Source: Halovivax cerinus
GTDB lineage: Archaea; Halobacteriota; Halobacteria; Halobacteriales; Natrialbaceae
Reading direction: 5' to 3'
NCBI RefSeq assembly: GCF_024498195.1
Contig: NZ_CP101824.1
Span: forward strand, 2,232,001-2,296,000
Length of the DNA: 64,000 nt
Shown one piece after another: positions 9,034 through 16,860 of this stretch; position 1 is the stretch's first letter; the number at the start of each line of letters is the position of its first letter. Both the position numbers and the translations under genes were made by a program. The notes below the pieces were generated by a model. It had not been told where the DNA came from and searched no databases. It saw only the letters and a list, made by a program, of their open reading frames with translations.

Positions 9034-10224
9034 ATGAGTTACCGGATCGGTCTGGTCGGCAAGCCCTCCGTGGGCAAGTCGACGCTGTTCAACGCCGCGA
9101 CGATGAACGACGTGCCCGAAGGGGCCTACCCGTTCACGACGATCGACCCCAGTATCGGCAAGGCGTACGTGCGAACGCCCTGCGCTGCGCCGGAGTTCGA
9201 CGAGTCCTGCCAGCCGTCGGTCGGCGTCTGCGAGGACGGCACCCGGTTCGTCCCGGTCAAACTGGTCGACGTCGCCGGGCTGGTTCCAGGAGCCCACGAG
9301 GGCCGCGGCCTCGGAAACCAGTTCCTCACCGACCTGAACGAGACGGACGTCCTGATCCACGTCGTCGACTTCTCCGGGACGACCGACAGCGAGGGCGAGG
9401 CGACCGAGGACCACGATCCGCGCGAAGACATCGAATTTCTGGAAGACGAACTCGACGCGTGGTACACCGGTATTCTGGAGAAGGGAGTCCAGCGGTACGC
9501 CGACAAACACGTCGATGACATCGACCCCGAGGCGGTCCTCGGCGAACAACTCTCGGCCTTCGGCATCTCGCCGGCCGAGATCAAGCAGACGATCCTCGCG
9601 ATCGACCTGCCCGTCGCCCCGCTGGAGTGGGACGAAGCCGAGCGTGCGGCCCTCGCGACCGAGATCCGAAAGCGAACGAAGCCGATGACCATCGCGGCGA
9701 ACAAGATGGACACCCCGGCCGCCCAGGACAACTGGGACGAGATCACGACCGACCCCGCCTACGACCACCTGGAATTCGTCCCCGTCTCCGCCCACGCCGA
9801 GAAGGCGCTGAAGAACGCGACGGAGCAGGGTGTACTCGAGTACACGCCCGGCGAGGCCGAGTTTACGATCACTGCAGCGGACCTCCCCGCCGAGCAGGAG
9901 GCCGGTCTCGAGCAGATCCGTGAGTTCGTCGACGCCTTCGACGGGATCGGCGTCCAGCAAGCGCTCGAAACCGCCATCTTCGACGTTCTCGACCTGAAGG
10001 CCGTCTTCCCTGGCACGGCCTCGGGCAACTGGACGAAGGGCCCCTTCCGCGACTGCTTCCTCCTGCCCGCGGACGCGACCGCCGAGGACTTCGCCTACCA
10101 CCTCCACTCCGACATCGGCGACGGCTTCCTCCACGGGATCGACTGTCGCGACGACCGCCAGGTCGGCGCCGACACCGTGTTGGATCACCGCGACGTCGTA
10201 GAAATCATCTCGACGGCGCAGTAG
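9034..10224 (+). CDS. Redox-regulated ATPase/GTPase of the YchF/OLA1 subfamily (Obg superfamily)
   Basis: Start set at the ATG at 9034 (M-S-Y-R-I-G-L-V-G); the longer open frame upstream overlaps the hydrolase gene and is Arg-rich. The 396-residue protein has the P-loop G-K-P-S-V-G-K-S-T (9-17), the switch region F-T-T-I-D-P, the G3 motif D-V-A-G-L-V, and N-K-M-D in the place of the G4 motif. The C-terminal TGS-like domain ends in V-L-D-H-R-D-V-V-E-I. This is the archaeal form of a widely conserved translation-associated P-loop NTPase. It follows the hydrolase by 124 bp and may use its own promoter. Confidence 0.95.
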   Translation: MSYRIGLVGKPSVGKSTLFNAATMNDVPEGAYPFTTIDPSIGKAYVRTPCAAPEFDESCQPSVGVCEDGTRFVPVKLVDVAGLVPGAHEGRGLGNQFLTDLNETDVLIHVVDFSGTTDSEGEATEDHDPREDIEFLEDELDAWYTGILEKGVQRYADKHVDDIDPEAVLGEQLSAFGISPAEIKQTILAIDLPVAPLEWDEAERAALATEIRKRTKPMTIAANKMDTPAAQDNWDEITTDPAYDHLEFVPVSAHAEKALKNATEQGVLEYTPGEAEFTITAADLPAEQEAGLEQIREFVDAFDGIGVQQALETAIFDVLDLKAVFPGTASGNWTKGPFRDCFLLPADATAEDFAYHLHSDIGDGFLHGIDCRDDRQVGADTVLDHRDVVEIISTAQ

Positions 10225-10288
10225 GCAGTTGTGTACAGGAGACGCTCGTGTGCGGGATCGTCTCGGACAACTTTCAGACCGCCGTGTC

Positions 10289-10681
10289 TCAGTACCGCTC
10301 GACGTCGACACCCAGCCGCTCGAAATCTCGGACGTTCGCCGTACAGACCGGTTCCTCGTACTGGTCCGCCACGGCAGCCACCATAGGATCGACTTTGCCG
10401 AGGCCGCTTTCCCCACCGGCCTCGATGTCGGCAGTCGCCAGTAATTGCCCCGCCCGTCGGGCGATCTGTTCGTTTTGTTCGACGACGGGGTACATTCGGA
10501 GCGCGTTCTGCAGGTTGCGCCGTTCCGACTCGTCACCGAAACCAGCACCGTACGACAGTTCCATCACTACGGGTGATGGAACGCGCTGGATCGTTCCTGA
10601 TTCCGAGAATTCGAGCCCCTTCTCGAAAGCGTCCTGGCACCCGTCGAACAGATCGATCAGAAACGAGGTGTCGAGAATCAC
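10289..10681 (-). CDS. vapC: VapC-family PIN-domain toxin
   Basis: A 130-residue PIN-domain ribonuclease. The first acidic residue is in M-I-L-D-T-S-F-L-I-D, the glutamate in V-V-M-E-L-S-Y, and the late acidic pair in L-G-K-V-D-P-M-V-A-A and C-T-A-N-V-R-D-F, so the metal site looks complete. VapC toxins cleave RNA, usually tRNA or rRNA. The start overlaps the end of the antitoxin gene by 4 bp (10678-10681, ATGA), the classical vapBC layout. The cellular target is unknown. Confidence 0.93.
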   Translation of the reverse strand: MILDTSFLIDLFDGCQDAFEKGLEFSESGTIQRVPSPVVMELSYGAGFGDESERRNLQNALRMYPVVEQNEQIARRAGQLLATADIEAGGESGLGKVDPMVAAVADQYEEPVCTANVRDFERLGVDVERY

Positions 10682-10908
10682 TCGAATCGCTCCCGCATTT
10701 CGCGTTTCTCGGCGATGTCGGCCTCGCGTTTCGCATCCAGCTTCGATCGCATGGTCTCCGCCGTTTCGCTCGACAGGATCCCCGCGACCGCTTCAGGGTG
10801 TGGACCGCCGATGAGTCGACGAAGCGTGTCCTCCATCGTCTCCTCGTCGCGCTTGTGTGATGCGATGTACTCGTGAAATTCTTCGGAGATCCGCATCGAC
10901 TTGCTCAT
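10678..10908 (-). CDS. vapB: VapB-type antitoxin
   Basis: A 76-residue protein whose first 30 residues fit a ribbon-helix-helix-like DNA-binding N terminus (M-S-K-S-M-R-I-S-E-E-F-H-E-Y-I). The rest is highly charged and helical, as expected for the part that binds and blocks the PIN toxin. Its stop overlaps the VapC start by 4 bp. A pair of GTATAC half-sites just upstream (10913-10928) is a likely operator for autoregulation. Confidence 0.88.
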   Translation of the reverse strand: MSKSMRISEEFHEYIASHKRDEETMEDTLRRLIGGPHPEAVAGILSSETAETMRSKLDAKREADIAEKREMRERFE

Positions 10909-10912
10909 TACT

Positions 10913-10928
10913 GTATACTCTGGTATAC
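10913..10928. promoter_or_regulatory. Candidate operator of vapBC: two GTATAC boxes 4 bp apart
   Basis: GTATAC occurs at 10913-10918 and 10923-10928, so the whole 16 bp forms GTATAC-N4-GTATAC, and each half is itself a palindrome. It begins 5 bp before the vapB start codon on the minus strand. Binding here would block transcription of the toxin-antitoxin pair. The role is inferred from position and from autoregulation being usual for such systems. Confidence 0.55.
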
Positions 10929-11094
10929 GTGCTATTCAATGCTCGGGACCGACGGGATCGGTACAGATGGGCAAAACCCGTCGAGTGCTCCCTACCGGGT
11001 GAAATTGACGCGGACGAAGTTCTATCCGTCCTTCAGGCAGTTCACTCGAGTATCCGCTGCGTATCCAATCGACAGACTGCTATCCGGTCGGAGA

Positions 11095-11100
11095 TATATA
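11095..11100 (+). promoter_or_regulatory. TATA box of the racemase gene
   Basis: The sequence TATATA sits in an otherwise GC-rich region and ends 32 bp before the ATG at 11132. Transcription would start about 25 bp downstream, leaving a leader of under 12 nt, typical of haloarchaeal near-leaderless mRNAs. Confidence 0.6.
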
Positions 11101-11131
11101 GTATCTCGCGAGAAACGAACTGGAGAGAGCA

Positions 11132-11875
11132 ATGAGTCTCGAGACAGGAGATTCCCACGACATCGCGACGGTGGGGATCCTCGGCGGCATGAGCAGCGAG
11201 TCGACGCGGGAGTACTACCGCCAAATCGACGAGGGAATCAACGACGAACTGGGCGGCCACAACGCGGGCGACCTCGTTATTCGTAGCATCAACTTCGCCG
11301 CAATCGAACGCTGCATCCGGACCGAGCGGTGGGACCGGGCTGGCGATATGCTCGTCGACGCCGCGATCGATCTCGAAGCCGCCGGGGCGGACTTCGTCGT
11401 CATGGCGACGAACACGATGCACCGCGTCGCGCCCCGACTGGTCGATGCCCTCTCGATACCGTTCGTCCACATCGTCGACGTCGCGGCCGAGGCGATCCGG
11501 GCCGACGGGCTCCAGACGGTCGGCGTGCTTGGGACCGCAGCCGTAATGGAGGGAGACTTCTACCGGGATCGGTTCGCCGACCACGGCATCGAGACGCTCG
11601 TTCCCGACGCAGACGACCGGGAGGCGGTCGACCGGATCATCTTCGAAGAGTTGACCCACGGCGAGGTGCTGGCCGACTCCAGGGAGCGCTATCTGGAGAT
11701 CGTCGACCGACTGGTCGAGCGTGGGGCTGAGGGGGTCGTCCTTGGCTGCACCGAGATCGAGTTGCTCGTCTCGCAGGCCGATCGCCCCGACGTTCCCCTG
11801 TACGACACCACGGCCTTACACGTCGAGCGTGCGGTCGAACGCAGTCTCGGCGACGGGTCGGTGAACTCCCCGTAA
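11132..11875 (+). CDS. Aspartate/glutamate racemase-superfamily amino acid racemase
   Basis: A 247-residue protein with the Asp/Glu racemase fold. It starts the domain with V-G-I-L-G-G-M-S-S-E-S-T, has M-A-T-N-T-M-H at 91-97 and G-C-T-E-I-E-L-L with Cys 206. The first catalytic cysteine of classical aspartate racemases is replaced by Thr 93, as in the E. coli YgeA type, which is a broad-specificity racemase. It would interconvert L and D forms of an acidic or other amino acid without a cofactor. It stands alone, 78 bp before the heliorhodopsin gene in the same direction. Confidence 0.85.
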   Translation: MSLETGDSHDIATVGILGGMSSESTREYYRQIDEGINDELGGHNAGDLVIRSINFAAIERCIRTERWDRAGDMLVDAAIDLEAAGADFVVMATNTMHRVAPRLVDALSIPFVHIVDVAAEAIRADGLQTVGVLGTAAVMEGDFYRDRFADHGIETLVPDADDREAVDRIIFEELTHGEVLADSRERYLEIVDRLVERGAEGVVLGCTEIELLVSQADRPDVPLYDTTALHVERAVERSLGDGSVNSP

Positions 11876-11916
11876 GGAACACATACAGCCACCGTAGTTC
11901 CGGTACCGTCCCCCCA

Positions 11917-11923
11917 CTATACG
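11917..11923 (+). promoter_or_regulatory. Possible TATA element of the heliorhodopsin gene
   Basis: CTATACG lies about 31 bp before the ATG at 11954 in the short space after the racemase. The position suits a leaderless transcript. The element is weak and co-transcription from the racemase promoter is equally possible. Confidence 0.35.
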
Positions 11924-11953
11924 CCCGCGGGGCTCGTACAGTCTGGCGTCGAG

Positions 11954-12796
11954 ATGTCCTCGTCTACAGCCTCGCCATCCGAATCGACGGACGCTTCGCC
12001 GGAATCGGAGTCGTCGACGCCGCTCCGGGCCCAGCCCCGGTACCGCCGTCTCCGGCGCTGGAACGCCGTGATGGCCGTCCTGCACTTCGTACAGGGCGCA
12101 CTGATGGTCGTCTTTGCCGAATCGATCCAGTGGCCGATCACCCGGACCCGCTACGAGTTCGACGTCGCGACGGAGTCCCTCGCGCCGACGACGGTGCAGT
12201 TGGTCGAAGTCCCGCTCCCGCTGCTCGTCGCCGGCTTTCTCTTCCTCTCGGCGATCGCGCACACGATCGTCGCCACGGTTCGCTACGACGCGTACGTCCG
12301 CTACCTGGAACGAGGGACGAACCCCTACCGGTGGTACGAGTACGCGCTCAGCGCATCGCTGATGATCGTCGTCATCGGGATGCTCGCCGGTATCTGGGAT
12401 CTAGGGACCCTGGTCGCCCTGTTCGGCCTCGTCGCCGTGATGAACCTCTGCGGGCTGGTGATGGAACGGCACAACGAACTGACCGACCGACCCGACTGGA
12501 CGGCGTTCAACGTCGGTGTGGTTGCCGGCGCGGTCCCGTGGGTGGTCATCGCGATCGTCCTCGTCGGCTCCGTCGTCGCCGGCGACGGCGACGTTCCGGA
12601 CTTCGTCATCTACATCTACGTCTCCATTTTCGTGTTCTTCAACCTCTTCGCCATCAACATGATCCTGCAGTACCGGGAGACATGGCGCTGGCGGCGATAC
12701 CTCTTCGGCGAGCGGGTCTACATCCTCCTGAGTCTCGTCGCGAAGTCGGCGCTGGCCTGGCAGGTCTACGTCGGGACGCTGACCTCGCCGATCTGA
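11954..12796 (+). CDS. Heliorhodopsin
   Basis: A 280-residue protein with seven membrane helices after a 34-residue polar N-terminal tail. The first helix has N-A-V-M-A-V-L-H-F-V-Q-G, a heliorhodopsin hallmark. The counter-ion helix has Y-R-W-Y-E-Y-A-L-S-A-S-L-M-I with Glu 129 in the place of the type-1 Asp. The last helix has L-S-L-V-A-K-S-A-L-A-W-Q, where Lys 264 would carry retinal. Heliorhodopsins have inverted membrane topology and no known pump activity; they are thought to be light sensors or regulators of neighbouring proteins. A PPOX gene follows after 80 bp, and a halorhodopsin gene lies about 1.2 kb downstream. The long N-terminal tail is a little unusual. Confidence 0.92.
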   Translation: MSSSTASPSESTDASPESESSTPLRAQPRYRRLRRWNAVMAVLHFVQGALMVVFAESIQWPITRTRYEFDVATESLAPTTVQLVEVPLPLLVAGFLFLSAIAHTIVATVRYDAYVRYLERGTNPYRWYEYALSASLMIVVIGMLAGIWDLGTLVALFGLVAVMNLCGLVMERHNELTDRPDWTAFNVGVVAGAVPWVVIAIVLVGSVVAGDGDVPDFVIYIYVSIFVFFNLFAINMILQYRETWRWRRYLFGERVYILLSLVAKSALAWQVYVGTLTSPI

Positions 12797-12876
12797 GTCG
12801 CCGTGGCTGGCAGCGTCACGTCGCGGCTGGGACACCCGGGAGCGTTTTTTCTGCCTGCTCGGTGTCGGGAGGCCGC

Positions 12877-13341
12877 ATGACCGAATTCCGCGGACCGTGG
12901 ACAGCGGGCGATGTGGAGAACTTCCTGCAGGAGACGACGATCCCGATCCGGCTAGCCACCACCCGGCCGGACGACTCGCTGTGGGTCGTCACGTTGTGGT
13001 ATCGCTACCGCGACGGCGCGTTCGAGTGTGCGACGCAAGCCGACGCGGACGTCGTGGGCTTTCTGCGCAATGAGCCGTCGGTGGCCGTCGACGTCTCGAC
13101 GAATCGGGTTCCGTACCGCGGAATCAGAGGCAACGGAACCGCGACCATCTCGACGGACGGGGCGAGGGAGACGCTTCGTGACCTCGTGGTGCGCTATCTC
13201 GGTGACACCGACTCGTCGCTCGCGAAGCGATTGCTCGACGACGAGCGCGAAGAGGTCCGAATCCAGATCGAGCCGGCGACCGTCTACAGCTGGGACTACG
13301 GTGCGCGGATGCGCGACGTCTCGACCGCCGACGCGGACTGA
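12877..13341 (+). CDS. Pyridoxamine 5'-phosphate oxidase-family protein
   Basis: Start placed at the ATG at 12877 (M-T-E-F-R-G-P-W), since the upstream continuation overlaps the heliorhodopsin gene. The 154-residue protein shows the PPOX split barrel: I-P-I-R-L-A-T-T-R-P-D-D-S-L-W-V-V-T-L-W at 22-41, then a strand pair near residue 60-75, and R-G-N-G-T-A-T-I. It probably binds FMN or F420. It follows heliorhodopsin by 80 bp on the same strand, so it may share its transcript, and a flavin or F420 protein next to a photoreceptor is worth noting, but no link is shown. Confidence 0.82.
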   Translation: MTEFRGPWTAGDVENFLQETTIPIRLATTRPDDSLWVVTLWYRYRDGAFECATQADADVVGFLRNEPSVAVDVSTNRVPYRGIRGNGTATISTDGARETLRDLVVRYLGDTDSSLAKRLLDDEREEVRIQIEPATVYSWDYGARMRDVSTADAD

Positions 13342-13387
13342 CGCCAAGGTGGGAGCGCGAAGTACCGTGTTCGGTAGTAAATCCGGG

Positions 13388-13726
13388 TTACAGGCTTTGG
13401 TCCGGCTCATCGGGCGAACTCGGTCGCCGCGGCCCGTCCGACGCGAGGGTGACCCGTTCGGATTCGGGAACGGGTTCGATTTCCCGCCCCGCCTCGAATC
13501 GGACGAAGTTCAGGTAATACGGCTCACCACAGCCCTCCCCGTCGGTCTGGCTCTCGCCGCAGACGATGCGCACGCCATCGGCCGGCTCGTAGTCCCCGTC
13601 GATATCGGCGTAGGACCATCCCTCAAGGGGAACCGGCGTCACGGATTTGTCCGCGAGCCGGCCGGCGCGCTGTAACGTGACGATCGTCTTGCAGCGGGGG
13701 CAATAGTACCGAACGGGAACACTCAT
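13388..13726 (-). CDS. Small zinc-ribbon-like protein, function unknown
   Basis: Start taken at the ATG ending at 13726 (M-S-V-P-V-R-Y-Y-C-P-R-C). The 112-residue protein has a first Cys pair C-P-R-C at 9-12 followed by a classic zinc-ribbon strand, and a second pair in V-C-G-E and G-E-G-C-G-E around 56-66. The C-terminal third is acidic and probably disordered. Haloarchaea have many such small zinc proteins with unknown jobs. It lies between the two rhodopsin genes on the opposite strand. Confidence 0.72.
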   Translation of the reverse strand: MSVPVRYYCPRCKTIVTLQRAGRLADKSVTPVPLEGWSYADIDGDYEPADGVRIVCGESQTDGEGCGEPYYLNFVRFEAGREIEPVPESERVTLASDGPRRPSSPDEPDQSL

Positions 13727-13919
13727 ATTCGTGATAGGGGCCGGGCGGTCTTGAACCCTTCTCGCGGTGCTGATCCGGCGCGCCCGTCGGAGGACCCCTA
13801 ACTCCAGCAACGGCCCTCGATCGCGGCCTACTCTCGGCAGTCGTACGCCACGCGCTCACTAACGCACTCGCGACCGTCCCAGGTAATTGCCCGTTTCTCC
13901 AGTGGGACGGGGTTCGCCG

Positions 13920-13927
13920 TTTTATAG
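13920..13927 (+). promoter_or_regulatory. TATA box of the halorhodopsin gene
   Basis: TTTTATAG lies 27 bp before the ATG at 13954, so transcription should start just at or before that codon. This decides the start of the halorhodopsin gene: the in-frame ATG at 13930 would lie upstream of the predicted transcript. Confidence 0.65.
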
Positions 13928-13953
13928 CGATGGTCGTGTACGTCCACCGTCAC

Positions 13954-14820
13954 ATGTTCCACTCGACGCTTTCGGCACAACCGGCCCCAGCCGCCGCCGT
14001 CGGCGCGACGACCCAACGGACGCTCTTCGAATACGTCCACGACGACGCCCTGCTGTCGCTATCGTTCGTCCTGAACATCGCTCTCGCGGGGCTGACGATT
14101 CTCGCGATCGTCTTCCTCGCTCGTGGCCTGTCAGATCCCCGGGCCAGGTTGATCACCGTCTCGGTCCTGCTCATCTCCGTCGTGTCGATTTCGAGCTACA
14201 CGGGGCTAACGTCGGGACTGACGCTGAGCATCGTCGAGATGCCGCCCGGCCATCCGGCCGCCGGCCGGACGACGGCCGGCGAAGCCGGCGTGTTGATCAT
14301 GTGGGGGCGCTATCTAACGTGGACGTTCTCAACCCCGTTCATTCTGATCGCGCTCGGGTTGATCGCGGGGTCGGACTGGACGAAGATTCTGACGTCGGTC
14401 GCGCTGACGATCGCCATGTGTCTCACCGGCCTCGCCGCTGCGCTTACGACCTCCGCGCTGTTCCTTCGCTGGTGGTGGTACGCGCTGAGTTCGACGTTCT
14501 TCCTGGTGATCGTCTACATCATTCTGGTCGAGTGGTCGGCAGAGGCCGACCTGACCGGCACCGCGGACATCTTCGATACGTTGAAACTCCTCACCGTCGT
14601 CGGCTGGTTCGGCTATCCGGTCCTGTGGGCGCTCGGCGTTGAAGGGTTCGCCGTCCTCGACGTCGTGGTCACCTCCTGGGGGTATAGCGCCCTCGACGTG
14701 ATTACCAAATACGTCGTGACGATGCTGATCATGTTGTACCTGGCGGACGAACCGAGCGCGATCACTGGTGGTCCCGAATGGGGCCAGAGTACACGTGACA
14801 GCGTGGTGACCGACGACTGA
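13954..14820 (+). CDS. hop: Halorhodopsin, light-driven chloride pump
   Basis: A 288-residue seven-helix retinal protein. Helix C reads R119-Y-L-T-W-T-F-S-T-P, so the proton-pump Asp is replaced by Thr 122, followed by Ser 126 and Ala 133: the T-S-A motif of chloride pumps. The long B-C loop has V-E-M-P-P-G-H-P-A-A-G, characteristic of halorhodopsins, and helix G has L-D-V-I-T-K-Y-V with retinal Lys 252. It would import chloride under light and support osmotic balance. The start was chosen from the TATA position. It lies downstream of the heliorhodopsin gene on the same strand with a separate promoter. Confidence 0.97.
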   Translation: MFHSTLSAQPAPAAAVGATTQRTLFEYVHDDALLSLSFVLNIALAGLTILAIVFLARGLSDPRARLITVSVLLISVVSISSYTGLTSGLTLSIVEMPPGHPAAGRTTAGEAGVLIMWGRYLTWTFSTPFILIALGLIAGSDWTKILTSVALTIAMCLTGLAAALTTSALFLRWWWYALSSTFFLVIVYIILVEWSAEADLTGTADIFDTLKLLTVVGWFGYPVLWALGVEGFAVLDVVVTSWGYSALDVITKYVVTMLIMLYLADEPSAITGGPEWGQSTRDSVVTDD

Positions 14821-14927
14821 GTGGGCGGGAACGACTCTGCGGTCGTCTCTCACCACCATGCCCCGTCGACGTTCGACACGGAATCGGGCCGTGGAGGCTC
14901 TGGCCCCGCCGGACGTCGGCCACAAGC

Positions 14928-15206
14928 TCACCCGCCAGGACGCCTGAACGTGTAGGTCACGCTTCCGGAGTCTATCGTGAGTGATCCCGCTTCGTGGTCC
15001 ACGACGATGTTCACGTCGCCGTCGTACTCGAAGGTGTGAAGAGCCATTCCCGTACTGACGTGCCCACTCCGTTCCAGCGCCACGGACCCGGTTCCGAAAC
15101 TAAGGTGAATCGAATCGTCGTCCGCGGTCACGTCTCCGGTCGCGCCGAACCGGCGGAGTTCCTCGACGAGCGGATCCCAGTCGCCTAGTTGCAACCGTCG
15201 AGCCAT
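14928..15206 (-). CDS. Small conserved-looking haloarchaeal protein, function unknown
   Basis: A 92-residue acidic protein. It starts with a helix (L-G-D-W-D-P-L-V-E-E-L-R-R-F) and continues with short alternating beta strands ending in G-S-V-T-Y-T-F-R-R-P. No motif, signal or membrane segment is seen. Its composition is that of a real halophile protein. It is convergent with the halorhodopsin gene and precedes nothing obvious. Confidence 0.65.
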   Translation of the reverse strand: MARRLQLGDWDPLVEELRRFGATGDVTADDDSIHLSFGTGSVALERSGHVSTGMALHTFEYDGDVNIVVDHEAGSLTIDSGSVTYTFRRPGG

Positions 15207-15264
15207 GCGTTCCGGTACGTCACGCAGGATCGAATAGCGACCGGGCCCGGTTCGGCCGGTCCGG

Positions 15265-15873
15265 CTAGCGTCTCCGGGACGGGCGTCGCGTCGTCCGGTT
15301 CGCCCGTCGCTCGGCGTCGGCTTCGATGCGCGAGAGCGCTCGTCGCATCAGGTAGCCGGCGAAGGGCCCGATGACGCGCCAGTAGCGTCGGAAGTTGCGC
15401 CGCGCGGACGCGCTCGTCGTCGCCGTGCGGGCTTCGTAGGAGAGCAGCGTCCGATGGTCACCGTAGGGCCGCACGGACAGGCCGATCGCCAGTTTCGCGT
15501 ACCCCGGCTCGTCGAACCCCACGAACGCGTCCGCGTCGACGGCCTGCCACTGGATCGACGGTTGCCAGAAGGTCCCGACTGCGCCGAAGACGTACTCCTC
15601 GCCGGGCGATTCGGCGAGCAGCGTCCACTCGTCGGTCTCGGGCACGTCGGCGAACCGCATCCGCTCGGGTGGCGGCGTCCTGGAGCGACCCCGAAATCGG
15701 TCGGCTAGGACCTGTGGCGCGGCCCGCAGCGTCCCGAGGAGCCGGGCGACCGGTCCGAGGTCCAGCAGGTCCGCATCGAGCGTCGCGTCGTAGGTCGTCT
15801 CGGGATCGGCGTCGACGATCCGGTGTTCGACCTGGGTGGCGTCGAAGGCGGGCAGATACTCGTCCAGCAGCAT
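15265..15873 (-). CDS. SRPBCC-like (polyketide cyclase/START fold) protein
   Basis: Start set at the ATG ending at 15873 (M-L-L-D-E-Y-L-P-A-F-D-A-T-Q-V-E); the longer frame upstream adds a Gly/Arg-rich stretch. The 202-residue protein has the usual opening H-R-I-V-D-A-D-P-E-T-T-Y-D-A, a helix-grip beta sheet in the middle (Y-V-F-G-A-V-G-T-F-W) and a late L-L-S-Y-E-A-R-T strand before a long amphipathic helix. The C terminus is Arg-rich. Members bind hydrophobic ligands; the ligand is unknown. It lies 108 bp downstream of the ABC pair on the same strand. Confidence 0.68.
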   Translation of the reverse strand: MLLDEYLPAFDATQVEHRIVDADPETTYDATLDADLLDLGPVARLLGTLRAAPQVLADRFRGRSRTPPPERMRFADVPETDEWTLLAESPGEEYVFGAVGTFWQPSIQWQAVDADAFVGFDEPGYAKLAIGLSVRPYGDHRTLLSYEARTATTSASARRNFRRYWRVIGPFAGYLMRRALSRIEADAERRANRTTRRPSRRR

Positions 15874-15981
15874 CGTCGCATTCGAGTCGGGTCCCGAACC
15901 GTCTTCGAGGCGTTCTCGTCCCATCGGTCTCGGCCCACGTACGATCACGACCGGTATAGAATCCGACGGGCCCCAGACCCG

Positions 15982-16860
15982 TCATCTGACGTCGGAACTC
16001 GTCGCCCGCGAGAGCAGGTAGACCGCGATCCCGCCCAGGAAGACGGCGATGCCGACGAGCACCGCGACGGCGGGGAGGATCGTGTCGAGCGCGCCGCCGA
16101 ACGCAGTGACGTCGAGGACGGTCATCACGTCCTCGTCGAGCATGATCGCGCGCGTCGCGTCGACGCCGTAGGTGACCGGGTTGAGGCGGGCGAAGGCCTG
16201 GATCCAGGTCGGTAACGTCGATAGCGGGAGGAACGCGCTGGAGAGGAACAACAGCGGGAACTGCAACAGGTTCGCGCCGATGATCGTCGACTCCTGATCC
16301 CGCGTCAGGACTGCGAGCGAGTTCGAGAACGCGACGAACCACAGCGAGAAGACGACCCCGACGGCGATGATCCCGACGGCACCCGCGATACCCGTCGTGA
16401 TCTCCGCACCGAGGGCCACGCCCAGTCCGAGGATGATCGTGATCTGAACGGCGATGCGAACCACCTCGGCGGCGGTCTTGCCGACGAAGACGGCCGTCCG
16501 GTTCATCGGCGAGACGAGCACCTTCTCGAACATGCCGTTCTCGATGTCGTTGACCAGGCCAATCCCGGAGGTGACCGCCGACGCGAGGGCGACCTGGATC
16601 GCGATCGCCGGGACGAGGAACGTGGTGTAGGTGACGCCCGGAAGCCCCCGGCTGACGGCGTCGCCGGCGACGTTGCCGAACACCTCCGTGAACAGGACGA
16701 GGAAGATCACGGGCTGGGCCAGCGAGACGACGAGCACGAACGGGTTCCGGACGGCCTTGCGGTTCCAGCGCTTGAAGTTGACCCAGACGTCCCCCGCAAA
16801 CGTGTTCGTCGTCCGCGGGGGCTCTCGAGCGTTCGTCGACTCCGCGGTCGGGGTGCTCAT
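15982..16860 (-). CDS. ABC-2 type permease of a drug/lipid exporter
   Basis: A 292-residue ABC-2 permease with about six helices. The first follows K-A-V-R-N-P-F-V-L-V-V-S-L-A-Q-P; the middle has V-L-V-S-P-M-N-R, the conserved P-M segment of DrrB-like permeases, and the last third has L-P-T-W-I-Q-A-F-A-R-L-N-P-V-T-Y, also typical. The start (ATG ending at 16860) overlaps the ATPase gene by 4 bp (ATGA), so the two subunits are translationally coupled. Together they would export a hydrophobic compound. The substrate is not predictable. Confidence 0.92.
   Translation of the reverse strand: MSTPTAESTNAREPPRTTNTFAGDVWVNFKRWNRKAVRNPFVLVVSLAQPVIFLVLFTEVFGNVAGDAVSRGLPGVTYTTFLVPAIAIQVALASAVTSGIGLVNDIENGMFEKVLVSPMNRTAVFVGKTAAEVVRIAVQITIILGLGVALGAEITTGIAGAVGIIAVGVVFSLWFVAFSNSLAVLTRDQESTIIGANLLQFPLLFLSSAFLPLSTLPTWIQAFARLNPVTYGVDATRAIMLDEDVMTVLDVTAFGGALDTILPAVAVLVGIAVFLGGIAVYLLSRATSSDVR

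Noticed and set aside
9007-10548. A 513-codon minus-strand frame opposite the YchF gene
   Set aside because: It is antisense to a well-conserved gene and has no recognisable domain.
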